Shown here in pieces: positions 1 through 10,198 of a DNA stretch of 64,000 bases. Source of the stretch: Boswellia sacra (Eukaryota > Streptophyta > Magnoliopsida > Sapindales > Burseraceae); assembly GCA_013180625.2 (NCBI GenBank), contig SNVD02012307.1, forward strand, positions 1 to 64,000, given 5' to 3'. A model generated the notes under the pieces. That model searched no databases, was not told the DNA's origin, and saw only the letters and a list, made by a program, of their open reading frames with translations. The translations under genes and the position numbers were made by a program. The number at the start of each line of letters is the position of its first letter. Positions within the stretch are counted from its first letter, which is position 1.

Positions 1-245
1 AAGTCTGGTTACAATTCCATCGAGCACATTTATAACATACTTGTAACCTTTTCGCTCTTCGCCTCTTGGCGTAGTAGCTCTTTCCTAGACCAGGCATGTA
101 TTTTGCGAGATAATGTCCGGCTCACCGGACAATCTCACCTTGGCTTCGATAAGCCATCGGATATCAGCAGGCACATTTAGGAGCATCAATGCCCAAAATC
201 TAGTCATCCGTACTTTATAAATTTTAAACACAGCATTTTGAGGAA
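1..245 (-). pseudogene. Element A accessory ORF downstream of integrase (partial)
   Basis: On the minus strand this stretch matches, by eye, the ORF at 9,742-10,119 of element B, including the blocks WLIEAKVR, MPGLGKS.YAK.RRAKRLQVC and KCARW.CN. In A the first and last blocks lie in different frames, because an indel near 110-120 shifts the reading frame, so it is broken here. Function unknown. Cysteine pairs near its C-terminal end (C..C....C) could bind metal, but that is speculation. It runs off the window at position 1. Confidence 0.6.
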
Positions 246-681
246 GTGAAGGGAAATATTTACGAAGGTTCTATAGAAAGATATCAGCATCTATTGAAGA
301 GAAGAAAAGGAGAGATATTACCGATAATGCGATTGAGTTTGTTCTTCTCCCAGATATGCACGTTTCAAACCTTCGAACAATGGCTTCAACTCCCGTTTGA
401 ATGTTTCCTCAAGCTGTTGCACAACTGAACTCGAAGCACGGAATAATCAAATTAAACACAAGAAAAGAAAATAAAAGAAAAGAAAATAGAGACACATAAA
501 AGAAATAAAAACACAAGAGCAAACGAAAGTAAAAAACAAACAACAAAGCAAATGAGACAGATGGCAAAGAGAGATAAAACCTGATCAATTATAATAGCCC
601 ATGAGAGGAATCTCCTCGAACACAAAAATTGATTATTACTACCTTCTTTTCTTTGTCTCTTTTTATTTATGTTTCAAAAAC

Positions 682-722
682 ATTGGGTTGCCTCCCAATA
701 AGCGCTTGGTTTAACGTCCTCA
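682..722 (-). other. Noncoding block typical of plant gypsy elements after integrase
   Basis: Minus strand reads GACGTTAAACCAAGCGCTTA followed by TTGGGAGGCAACCCAA. A block of this kind is familiar just downstream of the integrase stop in many plant gypsy elements. It contains short palindromes (AAGCGCTT, TTGGGAGGCAACCCAA). Role unknown. The rest of 246-740 shows no supported gene. Confidence 0.5.
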
Positions 723-740
723 GCCTGACGTTATCTATCC

Positions 741-1897
741 TCACCCATCAAGATAAGTTGGTTCGTAGAGAGGTACCTCATCGATGTCCTGCATCACTGA
801 ATTCTCATAGTAAGGCTTCAACCTGTGCCCATTCACCTTGAATACTTTATCCGTTTTTAAGCTCTTGATTTCCACTGCACCATGGGGAAAAACATTATTA
901 ATAACAAAAGGTCCAACCCATCGAGATCGTAATTTACCTGGAAATAACTTGAGGTGAGAATGAAATAAAAGAACTTTCTGTCCCGCTTCAAAATTCTTCC
1001 TAGAGATCAGTTTATCATGAAATGCCTTAGTTCTCTCCTTGTAAATTCTGGAATTCTCATAGGCATCATTTCTAAGTTCTTCCAATTCTTGCAGTTGAAG
1101 CTTCCTTTGTTCTCCAGCAGCATCCATCTCCATGTTACAAAGCTTTACTGCCCACCATGCTTTGTGTTCGAGCTCTACTGGAAGGTGACATGGCTTATCA
1201 TAGACTAACCTATACGGAGACATCCCAATAGGTGTCTTGTAAGCAGGTCGGTAGGCCCAAAGTGCATCATTCAATCGTAGGCTCCAATCTTTTCTACTCG
1301 GATTCACTGTCTTCTCGAGAAAGGACTTGACTTCCCGATTTGAAACTTCAACTTGACCACTAGTTTGTGGATGATAAGCAGTAGACACCTTGTGAGTGAT
1401 GTTGTATTTCTTGAGCAAGGCTTCAAATGATCGGTTGCAGAAGTGTGTCCCTCTATCGCTAATCATGGCTCTTTGTGTTCCAAATCTCGCAAAAATGTTA
1501 GATTTCACAAAATCTACAACAACTTTAGAATCATTAGTTCTCGTAGCTTTTGCTTCCACCCATTTTGAAACATAATCCACAGCAAGTATAATGTAAACAT
1601 TACCAAAAGATGAAGGAAAAGGACCCATGAAATCAATACCCCACCCATAAAAAATCTCAACAACAAGTATAGGGGTTTGTGGCATTTGATTTTTGGCACT
1701 TAAATTACCTGTCCTTTGACAACGGTCACAAGCTTTGCAAATAGATATGCATCTTTGAACAATGATGGCCAATAGAATCCACAATCAAGAACTTTCAGGG
1801 CTGTTCTTTTTGGTCCGGAGTGACCGCCACATGCATAAAAATGACAGAAGGTCAAAATTGAATTAAATTCAGATTCAGAAACACACCTTCTTATCAC
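741..1897 (-). pseudogene. Element A integrase
   Basis: Integrase region of pol, which inserts element cDNA into host DNA. The N-terminal zinc-binding part (H..ACGGH, then CDRCQRTG) is split over two frames, with the shift near 1,745. The core domain in the 741-1,784 frame is continuous: GIDFMGPF (first Asp), MISDRGTHF (second Asp) and [16 protein letters not shown] (Glu), so the D,D-E triad is readable. A C-terminal segment with [10 protein letters not shown] and [11 protein letters not shown] follows, and the frame ends at 741. The domain is long and well kept, but the upstream frameshift should prevent its translation from a single polyprotein. Confidence 0.9.
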
Positions 1898-2526
1898 TTG
1901 ATCAAAACAATGCTTCCATAAGTATGGATCATCCCATATGTAATATTTGGCAATGTTTTTGATCTTGTCTCTTTGAGCTCGAGTCGAGTCAAGTCATGTG
2001 GTAGCTTCTTGGTAACTAAGTAATTAACAATATCTGCATACCAAGGGGCTGCTACATGTAGAGACAGTAATTGTTCATCCGGAAAACTTTCTTGTAATGG
2101 CAGTACATCCTCGTCGTGGACAATGCGACTGAGATGGTCTGCAACTAAGTTTTCACTTCCCTTCTTATCTTTGATCTCCAAGTCAATTTCCTGTACAAGG
2201 AGTATCCACCTGATAAGCCTTGGTTTTGCATCTTTCTTTGTGAGCAAGTACCTCAAAGCTGTATGATCAGAATAAACGGTTACTTTAGTACCAATCAAAT
2301 AAGATCGAAACTTTTCTAAATCAAAAATAACCGCTAGCAACTCTTTCTCAGTGGTAGAATAATTAAGCTGAGCATCATTTAAAGTTCGAGATGCATAGTA
2401 AATGGCATGTGGAATTCTGCCAATTCGTTGACCCAAAACGGTACCCGCAGCGTAGTCACTTGCATCACACATGATCTCGAATGGATGATTCCAATTCGGA
2501 GATTGGATTACTGGAGCCGAAGTCAA
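1894..2526 (-). pseudogene. Element A RNase H domain
   Basis: RNase H, which removes the RNA strand during reverse transcription. Acidic motifs are visible in order: [26 protein letters not shown] and VADHLSR. These supply the usual D-E-D-D set. The tail leads into the integrase zinc-binding region. A frameshift near 2,530 separates it from the RT frame, so it is not continuous with RT as it would be in an active copy. Confidence 0.88.
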
Positions 2527-2541
2527 GAGTTCCTTCAGTTT

Positions 2542-3687
2542 CTAAAATGCCTCTTTGCATTTCTCATCAAATTCAAAGGCCACATCATTCTGTAATAATC
2601 TGCATAGGGGCAATACTATCTTCGAGAAATCTTTGATGAATCTACGATAAAAACCTGCATGACCAAGAAACGAACGAATATCCCGCACACTTGTGGGAGG
2701 TGGTAAGAAACATATAAGATCTATCTTGGATTTATCAACCTCTATACCCTTAGCAGAAATAACATGTCCCAAAACTATACCCTGAGCTACCATAAAATGA
2801 CATTTCTCCCAATTCAGAACAAGGTTAGTTTCTATACATCTTTGAAGTATAAGGGTAGGGTTGTCAAGGCATTTATCAAAAGAATCACCAAAAACACTAA
2901 AGTCATCCATAAATACCTCAATAATGTTCTCAACATAATCAGAGAAAATACTTACCATACACCTTTGGAAAGTGGCAAGGGCATTGCAAAGACCGAATGG
3001 CATGCGTCGATAGGCAAATGTACCGAATGGGCATGTGAATGTAGTTTTCTCTTGATCCTCAGGGGCAATGACAATCTGATTATATCCTGAATAGCCATCA
3101 AGAAAATAATAATGAGAATGACCTACTAATCTCTCCAGCATTTGATCAATGAATGGCAAAGGAAAGTGATCCTTACGAGTTACTGTATTTAGCTTCCGAT
3201 AATCAATACAAACTCGCCAGCCAGTTTGGATGCGAGTGGGAACTAGCTCATTATTGTCATTCTTAACCACCGTAACACCAGATTTCTTCGGAACAACTTG
3301 GACTGGACTCACCCACTTGCTGTCCAAAATTGGATAAATCACACCTACATCTAACAATTTCAGGATTTCTTTCTTGACAACTTCCATCATTGGAGGATTC
3401 GACCTCCGCTGTGCTTCTCGAGTAGGCTTGGATCCTTCTTCTAATAAGATACGGTGCATGCATATGGCTGGGCTAATACCTTTGATGTCAGCAATTGTCC
3501 ACCCAATGGCTGTTTTGTGATCTCGAAGTACTCGGATGAGTTTCTCTTCTTGTAATGGTGTAAGGCCCTTGGCTATTATGACTGGCAAAGTATCCTTCTC
3601 ACCCAAGAATACATACTTCAAATGTACTGGAAGAGGCTTAAGCTCCAAGGTAGGGGCTTTCATCACAGAAGGCAAAAGGTTTCTCAT
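2542..3687 (-). pseudogene. Element A reverse transcriptase
   Basis: Ty3/gypsy reverse transcriptase. Visible in order: a GWTIADIKGISP linker, SKWVSPVQVVPKKSG, WRVCIDYRKLN, DHFPLPFIDQMLERL, FLDGYSGYNQI, MPFGLCNALATFQRCM, the catalytic FMDDFSVFG (F-M-D-D in place of Y-x-D-D) and SFLGHAGFYRRFI. The 381-codon frame is uninterrupted, so this is the best-preserved part of element A. Frameshifts lie at both ends. Confidence 0.93.
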
Positions 3688-3714
3688 TATTCAAAGGCAA
3701 TTCACTGTACGACA

Positions 3715-4330
3715 TCATATACCATTGTGGTGATAGCTTATAGTCTCATCTAAGCTTTCCACATCTTCCTCCACTTCTTTAGACACTTGTATCAACTTCC
3801 TCGATTCTCTGGAATTTTCTGCCCCTATGTGCTCACTAATGGCTACTTCCATTGCATCCTTGCGAGTTAACTCAAAAAGTTGTTGTGCCAAAGAATCAAT
3901 AACATCAACTGCAAAAACAGAATGCAAGTCACTAGGGTACCTCATTGACTCAAAAATATTGAAACGGATCACCTCGCCATCAAGTCCGATGGTAAGATGT
4001 GCCATCATTAACATAATCTTAGTTCTGAACAGTTTTCAAGAATATGGTCCTCCCCACCAAAAGAATCAGTGTTGGGATTGGGAGATTTCTCATCCTCCAT
4101 TTCCAAAACATAAAAGTCTGCTGGAAAGACCAATTGATTCACCTGCACAAGCACATCTTCTACAACTCCCTTGGGATATGCATTAGAACGATCAGCAAGT
4201 TGAATTACAATACCATTTTCCGCAAGAGGTCCAAGATTCAAAGAAGCATAAATAGAATATGGCATGACATTAATAGATGCTCCTAAATCTAATATAGCTC
4301 TTTCAAACTTGTATTACCAATGGTGCATGG
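3715..4330 (-). pseudogene. Element A aspartic protease and linker
   Basis: Retropepsin-type protease that would cut the polyprotein. The active-site segment ILDLGASINVMPYS lies at about 4,260-4,305, before the start of the 4,008-4,265 open frame, and GVVEDVLVQV follows. The linker to RT (GEVIRFNIFE...SVFAVDVIDSLAQ) is in another frame, 3,715-4,014. At least one frameshift near 4,010 and others around 4,290 break it. Confidence 0.8.
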
Positions 4331-5949
4331 AATGATGAACGTACCTGGATCTTTGCATTTTGGAGGAATTTTTCTTTGCAATACAGCTGAAACATTTTCC
4401 CCCACACTTACCTTCTCATTTCCTTTCAACTTCCTCTTGTTAGTGCATAACTCTTTGAGAAATTTTGCATAACGAGGCACTTGCTTGATAGCATCCAGAA
4501 GTGGTATGTTTACCTCGATCTTGCGAAAAAGTTTCTAGGATTTCTTGTTCTTGTTCCTCCTTCCTTGATTTTGCAAATCTGCTGGGAAATGGTGGAGGGG
4601 TAACATATGAATGAATGGAAATTTTAGGATTTACCTTAGAAGTGGATGTTTGGTTCATGGTAGAAGTGGTATCATCCCCTTCATCAATTTGTGATTTCTT
4701 TGGTGGAATTTCTAATTGCTTTTCACTTCTCAAAGTTACAGCACTAGCATTCTCTCTTGGATTGGATCACTGGCTGAGATGGTAATTTTCCTGAGCTTTG
4801 ACTCTCAAATTTGCTCATTGTTGAGTGGCCAATTGTGTCCTATTTAACTTCCCGGTTTTGGATACTGTGCCCTAAGTTTCCTGCTGAAATGCATTTGTGT
4901 TGTGGCAAGGGCTTTACATATCCTCGAGAGACGTACCTGAATTTTGGGAGCTAGTTTGCGTTGCGGTTTTGTGTTTGGTGGTGGTTGTGCTTGAAATGGT
5001 TGCTGCACCCTTGGTTGATTGAAAACTGGTGGTCGATTTGGTATGGCATTTGGGACAATTGGTTGACGATTCGCATATCTTAAATTAGGGTCATCTCTCC
5101 ATCCAGCATTGTAAGTATTGGAGAAAGGGTCATACCTTTGCCTTGGTTGTCCTGGAAATCCACCCATGGCATTGGCTTGTTCTGTATCTCCTTCTTGCGA
5201 AGTTGGACACATGTCGGTTGGATGGTCCATGGCAGAACATACTCCACATGCATAAGATTGCTGCATATGTCCTACATCCATTTTTTTTACAAGAGAGGTA
5301 AGTTCACAAAGTTGTTGTTCAATGTTTGAAGTACTTACCTCATTTACTCTTTTTGGTAGTTGTGGCTCAAATTGACTGCTGAATTGTTGGGAGTTCGCTG
5401 CCATGTCACTAATCAAACGTCTTGCCACGTTCGGTTTTTTATTAACTAGTGCTCCACCACTAGCAGCATCAATGATACTCCTTTCCATTGGTAGGAGACC
5501 CTCATAGAAATATTGAATTAGAAGTTCATCACTAATTTGGTGGTTTTGACAGCTAGCACATAACCTTTTAAATCTCTCCCAATATTCATGAAGTGATTCT
5601 CTATTGTGTTGTCGAATGCCACTAATATTTTTTCTAATATTTGTAACTTTCGAGGCTGGAAAGTATTTCTCCAAAAAGAGTTTACTCATCTCATTCCAAG
5701 TGGTCATGGTACCTGATGGTAGATAGTATAGCCAATCTTTTGCCGAATCTGCTAATGAGAATGGGAAGGCGTTCTCAATTATTAATTTGCTCTTCAGAAA
5801 CACCGGTTGGCTTCATACTTGAGCATACCACATGAAATTCTTTGAGGTGTTTGTTCGGATCCTCTCCTGCAAAACCATGAAATGTAGGTAAGAGATGAAT
5901 CAGTTCAGATTTAAGTTCAAAATCTATCTCAGAATTGGTGCTTATGCAT
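4289..5949 (-). pseudogene. Element A gag, 5' truncated
   Basis: Nucleocapsid/coat gene of a gypsy element. On the minus strand the first homologous residues at 5,949 are ISTNSEIDFELKSELIHLL, followed by PTFHGFAGEDPNKHLKEF. The retrotransposon gag domain follows (FPFSLADSAKDWLYYLPSG, FLEKYFPASK, HEYWERFKRLCASC), then a zinc knuckle CGVCSAMDHPTDMC of the form C-x2-C-x4-H-x4-C, then a proline/glutamine-rich tail. Frameshifts occur near 5,790, 4,840, 4,530 and 4,460. The start codon and N-terminal leader are missing because LTR sequence of element B abuts at 5,950. Confidence 0.88.
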
Positions 5950-7476
5950 TGACACATCCGAAAAAGTATTATCTCCCAAGTATAGGAGTGTCGAAGTAAT
6001 AAAACCCGGTGAGACCGGGGTCGATCCACGAGGAAGGGAATTTAAGCGTTACAAATTATAAGCTAAACAAATGTGATATGGATGATTCAAAGAGGTGACA
6101 TGATAATATCAACAAGTATGTAAGATGGTAGGTGGTATTACCGACCATTCAAATATCAAACAAAAAGCAAGAGGAGGTAAAACCATCCATGGAAATAGGT
6201 GGTATAACCAACCATAGTAAATTAAAGAACAATTTCATATGGTGGTAGAACCTACAATAGTAAATAAAATAAAAAGTTCATAAACAATAGAATAATTAAA
6301 ATACAAGAGGAATTAACACAATAACAATGAAGGCTAAGGTTAGGGGATCCGCCCTTGATATTTCAAATAAGGATAATTACCCCATTTTAGTTATATGAAT
6401 TATATTTGTTTCATCACCAATATTTATACCACTTCTTGTAAATGGGTTCAAGCATCCAATGTGCCAATCATCATATGTCTACAACAAATCAAGGTTCCTA
6501 ACTAGATTCGTGTCGGTAAGGAAGAACCATACATCATCTAGAAAGGATCCAAGCATTTGATGTGCCAAGGCTTGTCGACAATGGATCAAGACCTCCACTT
6601 TACGAGTGGTGTCAAGATTGATTAAGAAATTAAATATAAATCATATTGAATAAACATTATTAGATTAAGATTATTAAGCACATATTAAGGGTTAGAGAAT
6701 CCTTATTCTCATATCAAGGGTTTCACCCTTTCACCTTAGCAAAAGAGAAATTAGAAGAACATTATAATAGAAAGAAAATAAAATGCAAGAAAAAGGAAAT
6801 TCATTAATAACATAAACACACAAACACAATACAAGATCCTAGCCAAAGCCAAAATGTTCCAGCCAAGGCCAAGATGCCCTAATGGGTCACAAGGCACCTC
6901 TATTTATAGATACATCCAGGGGCAAACTTGTCAATTTACAAGGGCATAATTGTCAAATATTAGTTGTAAATATCTTTGACAATTGGGATCATTAGGCACC
7001 GACTTTGACCATCAATTTTGACATCAAAATGTTGTGAATTTTAATCACATGTTTTCATGAAAGTTGTAGATATTTCTCTCAGCTTTCTAGAACATATTTA
7101 TTTGCACAATTTGGATACGTATTTTGAGAGATACGGTCCAAATACTGATGCCTGGTCAGACTTGGCCGAGACTGTAGATGGGTTCATTTCAAGCCCAATT
7201 TTGGTCCACTAAGAGCCCGAATTTGATGCTGCTTGTGAAATACAATCTTGTAGAAAATTGAATCAGCTTTCTAAAACATTAAGAATTGTATCATTCTGAT
7301 CTATAAATAGAGAGTTATGCCCATTTTACCAAACCTGTAACAAACCAAAATTAAGAGGAATTAATTCCAAAGATGCAAATGCTACAAATATGCTTAAGTT
7401 GAGGAATTTAATGACACTATTAATGCAATATGATGAACTAAACTCTTATTAAACATGCATATTTAAGTGTTCATCA
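5950..7476 (-). repeat. Element B 3' LTR
   Basis: Begins TGACACATCCG and ends GTGTTCATCA on the plus strand. It aligns along its whole length with 15,703-17,232 with scattered substitutions and short indels, densest in the first 200 bp. It sits directly against the truncated gag of element A at 5,949 and against the polypurine tract at 7,477. Confidence 0.93.
6897..6910 (-). promoter_or_regulatory. TATA box in 3' LTR of element B
   Basis: Minus strand TCTATAAATAGAGG, a good plant TATA box, at the same place in both LTRs (see 16,652). It probably marks the element's promoter. No transcription start can be fixed from sequence. Confidence 0.55.
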
Positions 7477-7487
7477 CACCCCCCAAC
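7477..7487 (-). promoter_or_regulatory. Polypurine tract of element B
   Basis: Minus strand GTTGGGGGGTG immediately before the LTR start TGATGAACAC. This is the expected plus-strand DNA priming site beside the 3' LTR. Confidence 0.8.
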
Positions 7488-8480
7488 TAGCTTATTGCTA
7501 GTACCTAGCAATTAAATCGTTATTATTTAGAAGTGATTTATAGAATTTTACATCCAAGGTGGTCATTATTGCACTTTCCTTGATTTTATCCAAATAAACA
7601 AACTCTCAACCATTATTATTATTTTTTTTTTTATGACTCATGTACCCTTCAGTCAAGATATCAATAAACCTCCTTTTTGTGCTCAGTTAACACATGACTA
7701 TGGGGCTTATTAGAAAGAAGCCATATTGGTTCTAATATTTGTTAAGGCTAACAACTTTAGGTAGGGGGCATTCATTTATTTTATATATATATGTGTTTTT
7801 TTTTTTTTTTACTTTCCCCTTCCTTTGTGTTGTTATCCTAAACAAAATAAAAGAACTCAACTATTACAACATTTCATTTTGCCACCCACAATCATGCATC
7901 AAGGTATGTGTGTGTGTGTGAAGAAAGGTTCATGAATACTTGCTTAATGAGTACATAAGCACACAAAATTTTTTTTTTTTTAAATGATAAGGTTGTGAGA
8001 GTTCATAGATTTGAATAATTCAAAGTGAAATGAATAAGACCTCCTTGTTATAAAATTCAAAAATAAAGACTAAATAATATCAAGTTAGCTAAAATGAGTT
8101 CACAAGATCAAAATAAAATGACAAATTGGTTAGAATGGGTTTCAAGAGTTCAAACTAGCCCTCCATACTCTGCCATTCCTGATCCAGAATGCGTCTCAAG
8201 AGGATTTGAACTCCTTACACCGCACTCTGAATCTAATTACTAACTCGCTTTTTTTTTCTTTTTTTTTGCAAGAAAAAATAAAATTTCAAGACACACTTAT
8301 GTCTACTATCCTTCCCCCCAACTAAATAAAACATTGTCCTCAATATTTAAATGTAGAGAGATAAAAGTGGTAGGAACATTAATTACCTGTGAATCTCTTC
8401 TGTTATTCAAGAGAGATGACCTGAAAGACTCATAAAATAACATGCTAAAAATAAAAGACAAAAAAATTACAAACGGAGAT
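7488..8480 (-). other. Element B internal noncoding spacer, 3' of LOG
   Basis: No gene supported. It holds several T runs on the plus strand (7,621-7,632, 7,797-7,811, 7,970-7,981), a TG repeat at about 7,905-7,920, and a T-tract interrupted by one C (about 8,250-8,268) that reads as an A-tract on the minus strand, about 215 bp downstream of the LOG stop. That tract could be the remnant of a poly(A) tail of the LOG copy, but similar runs occur elsewhere in the spacer. A segment near 8,188-8,215 resembles 9,674-9,720 on the other side of LOG. Confidence 0.5.
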
Positions 8481-9116
8481 TCAGATCCAATTTGCCTTTT
8501 TGTTTTGCCATCCTGCCCAATTAATTTGAGTACTAGCTGGGTCAGGTTCATACTCAACTTCTTGTAATTTGTCAAGTAACTCACCAGCAGAAGTGGCAGA
8601 AACAAGGATCTTTCTCGCTGAATGAGGGATAAAATTTTATTCCACAGCTACATCAACAAAACTTATCAAAGGATCAAAGAAATTTTTGACATTCAACAAA
8701 CCTATGGGTTTTTGATGGAGATTCAGTTGGGCCCAAGAGGCAATTTGAAAATTTTCTTCAAGAGTGCCAAAGCCACCTGGTAAAGCAATAAAGGCATCTG
8801 AATTGATAAGCATATGTGCCATGCGTTCATGCATAGAGGAGACCTGTAACTCCTTCCCAACCGTTTTTTCAACAATGCTTTCTACAGCCAAAGCTTTAGG
8901 AATAACTCCTAACACTTGACTGCCTCCTACATGTGCAGCTGTTGATACGCAACCCATTAACCCGAGGCTACCTCCCCCCTAAACCACATGAATCTTTCTT
9001 TCAGCCAGTAGCCTACCAAGATAGTTTGCTACTTCTACAAACTCCTCACTTTTACCCGGTCGAGATCCGCAGAATACACATATCCTTTGGATTCGACGTT
9101 GTGAAGTTCCCCCCAT
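8481..9116 (-). pseudogene. LOG: LOG-family cytokinin phosphoribohydrolase, intronless pseudogene inside element B
   Basis: LOG enzymes release active cytokinin base from cytokinin riboside monophosphate in the cytosol. The ATG at 9,116 opens a 212-codon frame including the terminal TGA at 8,481, close to the usual LOG length. Visible are ICVFCGSRPGKSEEF near the start, GGGSLGLMG, the MHERMAHM block and the signature PGGFGTLEE at about codon 113, then QKPIGLLNV and a typical C-terminal helix region. Two in-frame stops break it: TAG at 8,979-8,981, in the tyrosine position of the V-Y-GGG motif (codon 46), and TAA at 8,637-8,639. Plant LOG genes normally have several introns and none is seen here, so it is probably a retro-copy. 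It lies on the same strand as the element, between pol and the 3' LTR. Confidence 0.9.
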
Positions 9117-9507
9117 GTCTATGCAACTCTCTAACTATGTGTGAGGAAGAGAATAAGAGATGTGGTATTTATGGAGTGCAAAAAGGTATGCTAATGATGA
9201 CATCTAAATAGGTAGCTCGGTTGCTTTTTGAAAAATATGACAATAATGCATAGAAATTCAAAAACAGATGATGAAATAAGACACCATAAGTCAAGCAAAA
9301 GATACAAATCAAAAAATGACAGCTATAGCGTGCATTAAAGTGGTGCCAAAAAAAATGATGGTGGGGTAGGAGGGAACGCTATCAACATGTGAGGGAGAAC
9401 CAGTGGTAGTTGAGGGTGGGTTGTACTAGAAAAATAGAAAACATGTGTCATAGGGGACGACAAGATAACTTGGACGGACATGCATAGGGCTCCTTTCGCG
9501 ATCCACT
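9117..9507 (-). other. Sequence upstream of the LOG copy
   Basis: No gene supported. On the minus strand a CCATAAATACC box lies about 55 bp before the LOG ATG, followed by a CT-rich leader (CTCTTATTCTCTTCCTC). This resembles a core promoter and 5' leader that may have travelled with the gene, but could be chance in AT-rich DNA. Confidence 0.35.
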
Positions 9508-10119
9508 CTAAGACAGGCTTAAACACATTCTATGAGTTGGGATATGCTTCCCATCCAGTTTTCTTATAAACTGGCAAACAGGGTCGTTTTGAGTCAGATT
9601 CCCAAGACTATAGCGTTCCTGCTCATCTCGGAATTGTGTCCACAATTTAAAAATTTCACGCTGCACAAGTCCACAAGAATGCGTCTCAAGAGTCGTTCGG
9701 ATATCATCCAAAGACTCCTTACTCAGTCCATTCTTGATGAACTATAGTTTATCCTCTTGATTGTTAGACAAATATCCCAAGGAGCGGCAACGCTGGTTAC
9801 AAGTCCATCTTGCACATTTGTGACAAACTTGCAACCTTTTTGCTCTTCGCTTTTTGGCATAAGAGCTTTTTCCCAAACCTGGCATATGGGAAATAAGATT
9901 ATCTGAAAACTCACAAGAGAATCGAACCTTGGCTTCAATTAACCATCTTAAATCAACAGGAATACCCTTACGCATCAACAACCTTAGTCTTTCTGCACGA
10001 GCTTTATAAATTTTAAGCAAATCATTTGAGGAAGAGAGGGAAAATGTTTGTGCAATTTTGAGAGAATGGTATCCATGTGAAGAAAATGAGAGAGAATAAA
10101 AGAAAATGGATGCAAGCAA
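9508..10119 (-). pseudogene. Element B accessory ORF downstream of integrase
   Basis: Two minus-strand frames, 9,742-10,119 and 9,508-9,711, appear to be one gene with a frameshift near 9,730 (MDDIRTTLETHSCGLVQREI opens the second frame). The first starts with a hydrophobic stretch (MLASIFFYSLSFSS), continues with KIYKARAERLRLLMRKG and VDLRWLIEAKVRFSCEF, a basic block KKRRAKRLQ and clustered cysteines (CHKCARWTCNQRC). The same protein segment occurs at the equivalent site in element A (1-245). I do not recognise the family. Its position, between pol and the 3' LTR, is where Athila-type elements carry an env-like ORF, but no transmembrane pattern supports that here. Confidence 0.55.
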
Positions 10120-10198
10120 CAGTTTTTAGGGAACTGAAAAACCGACTTTAATAGTCACGGAGTACCGTATCCGCCACTTGACCGGAAAAAATCAATCC

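Larger units (their letters stand above)
1..5949 (-). mobile_element. Element A: truncated Ty3/gypsy LTR retrotransposon
   Basis: Reading on the minus strand, gag, protease, RT, RNase H and integrase follow in the standard Ty3/gypsy order, then a short conserved accessory ORF that runs off the left edge. The 5' LTR, PBS and gag start are absent: sequence homologous to gag stops at 5,949, where the LTR of element B begins. The 3' LTR, if present, lies left of the window. Several frameshifts break the polyprotein. The protease context and relation to element B suggest the Athila/Tat branch, but this lineage call is inference. Confidence 0.9.

Noticed and set aside
246..841. Plus-strand open frames of 60-70 codons
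   Set aside because: They lie opposite the end of element A, have no recognisable motif and no counterpart in element B.
8306..8605. A separate small protein downstream of LOG
   Set aside because: It is an alternative frame across the LOG C-terminal end; the LOG frame continues after the TAA at 8,637 and explains this stretch better.
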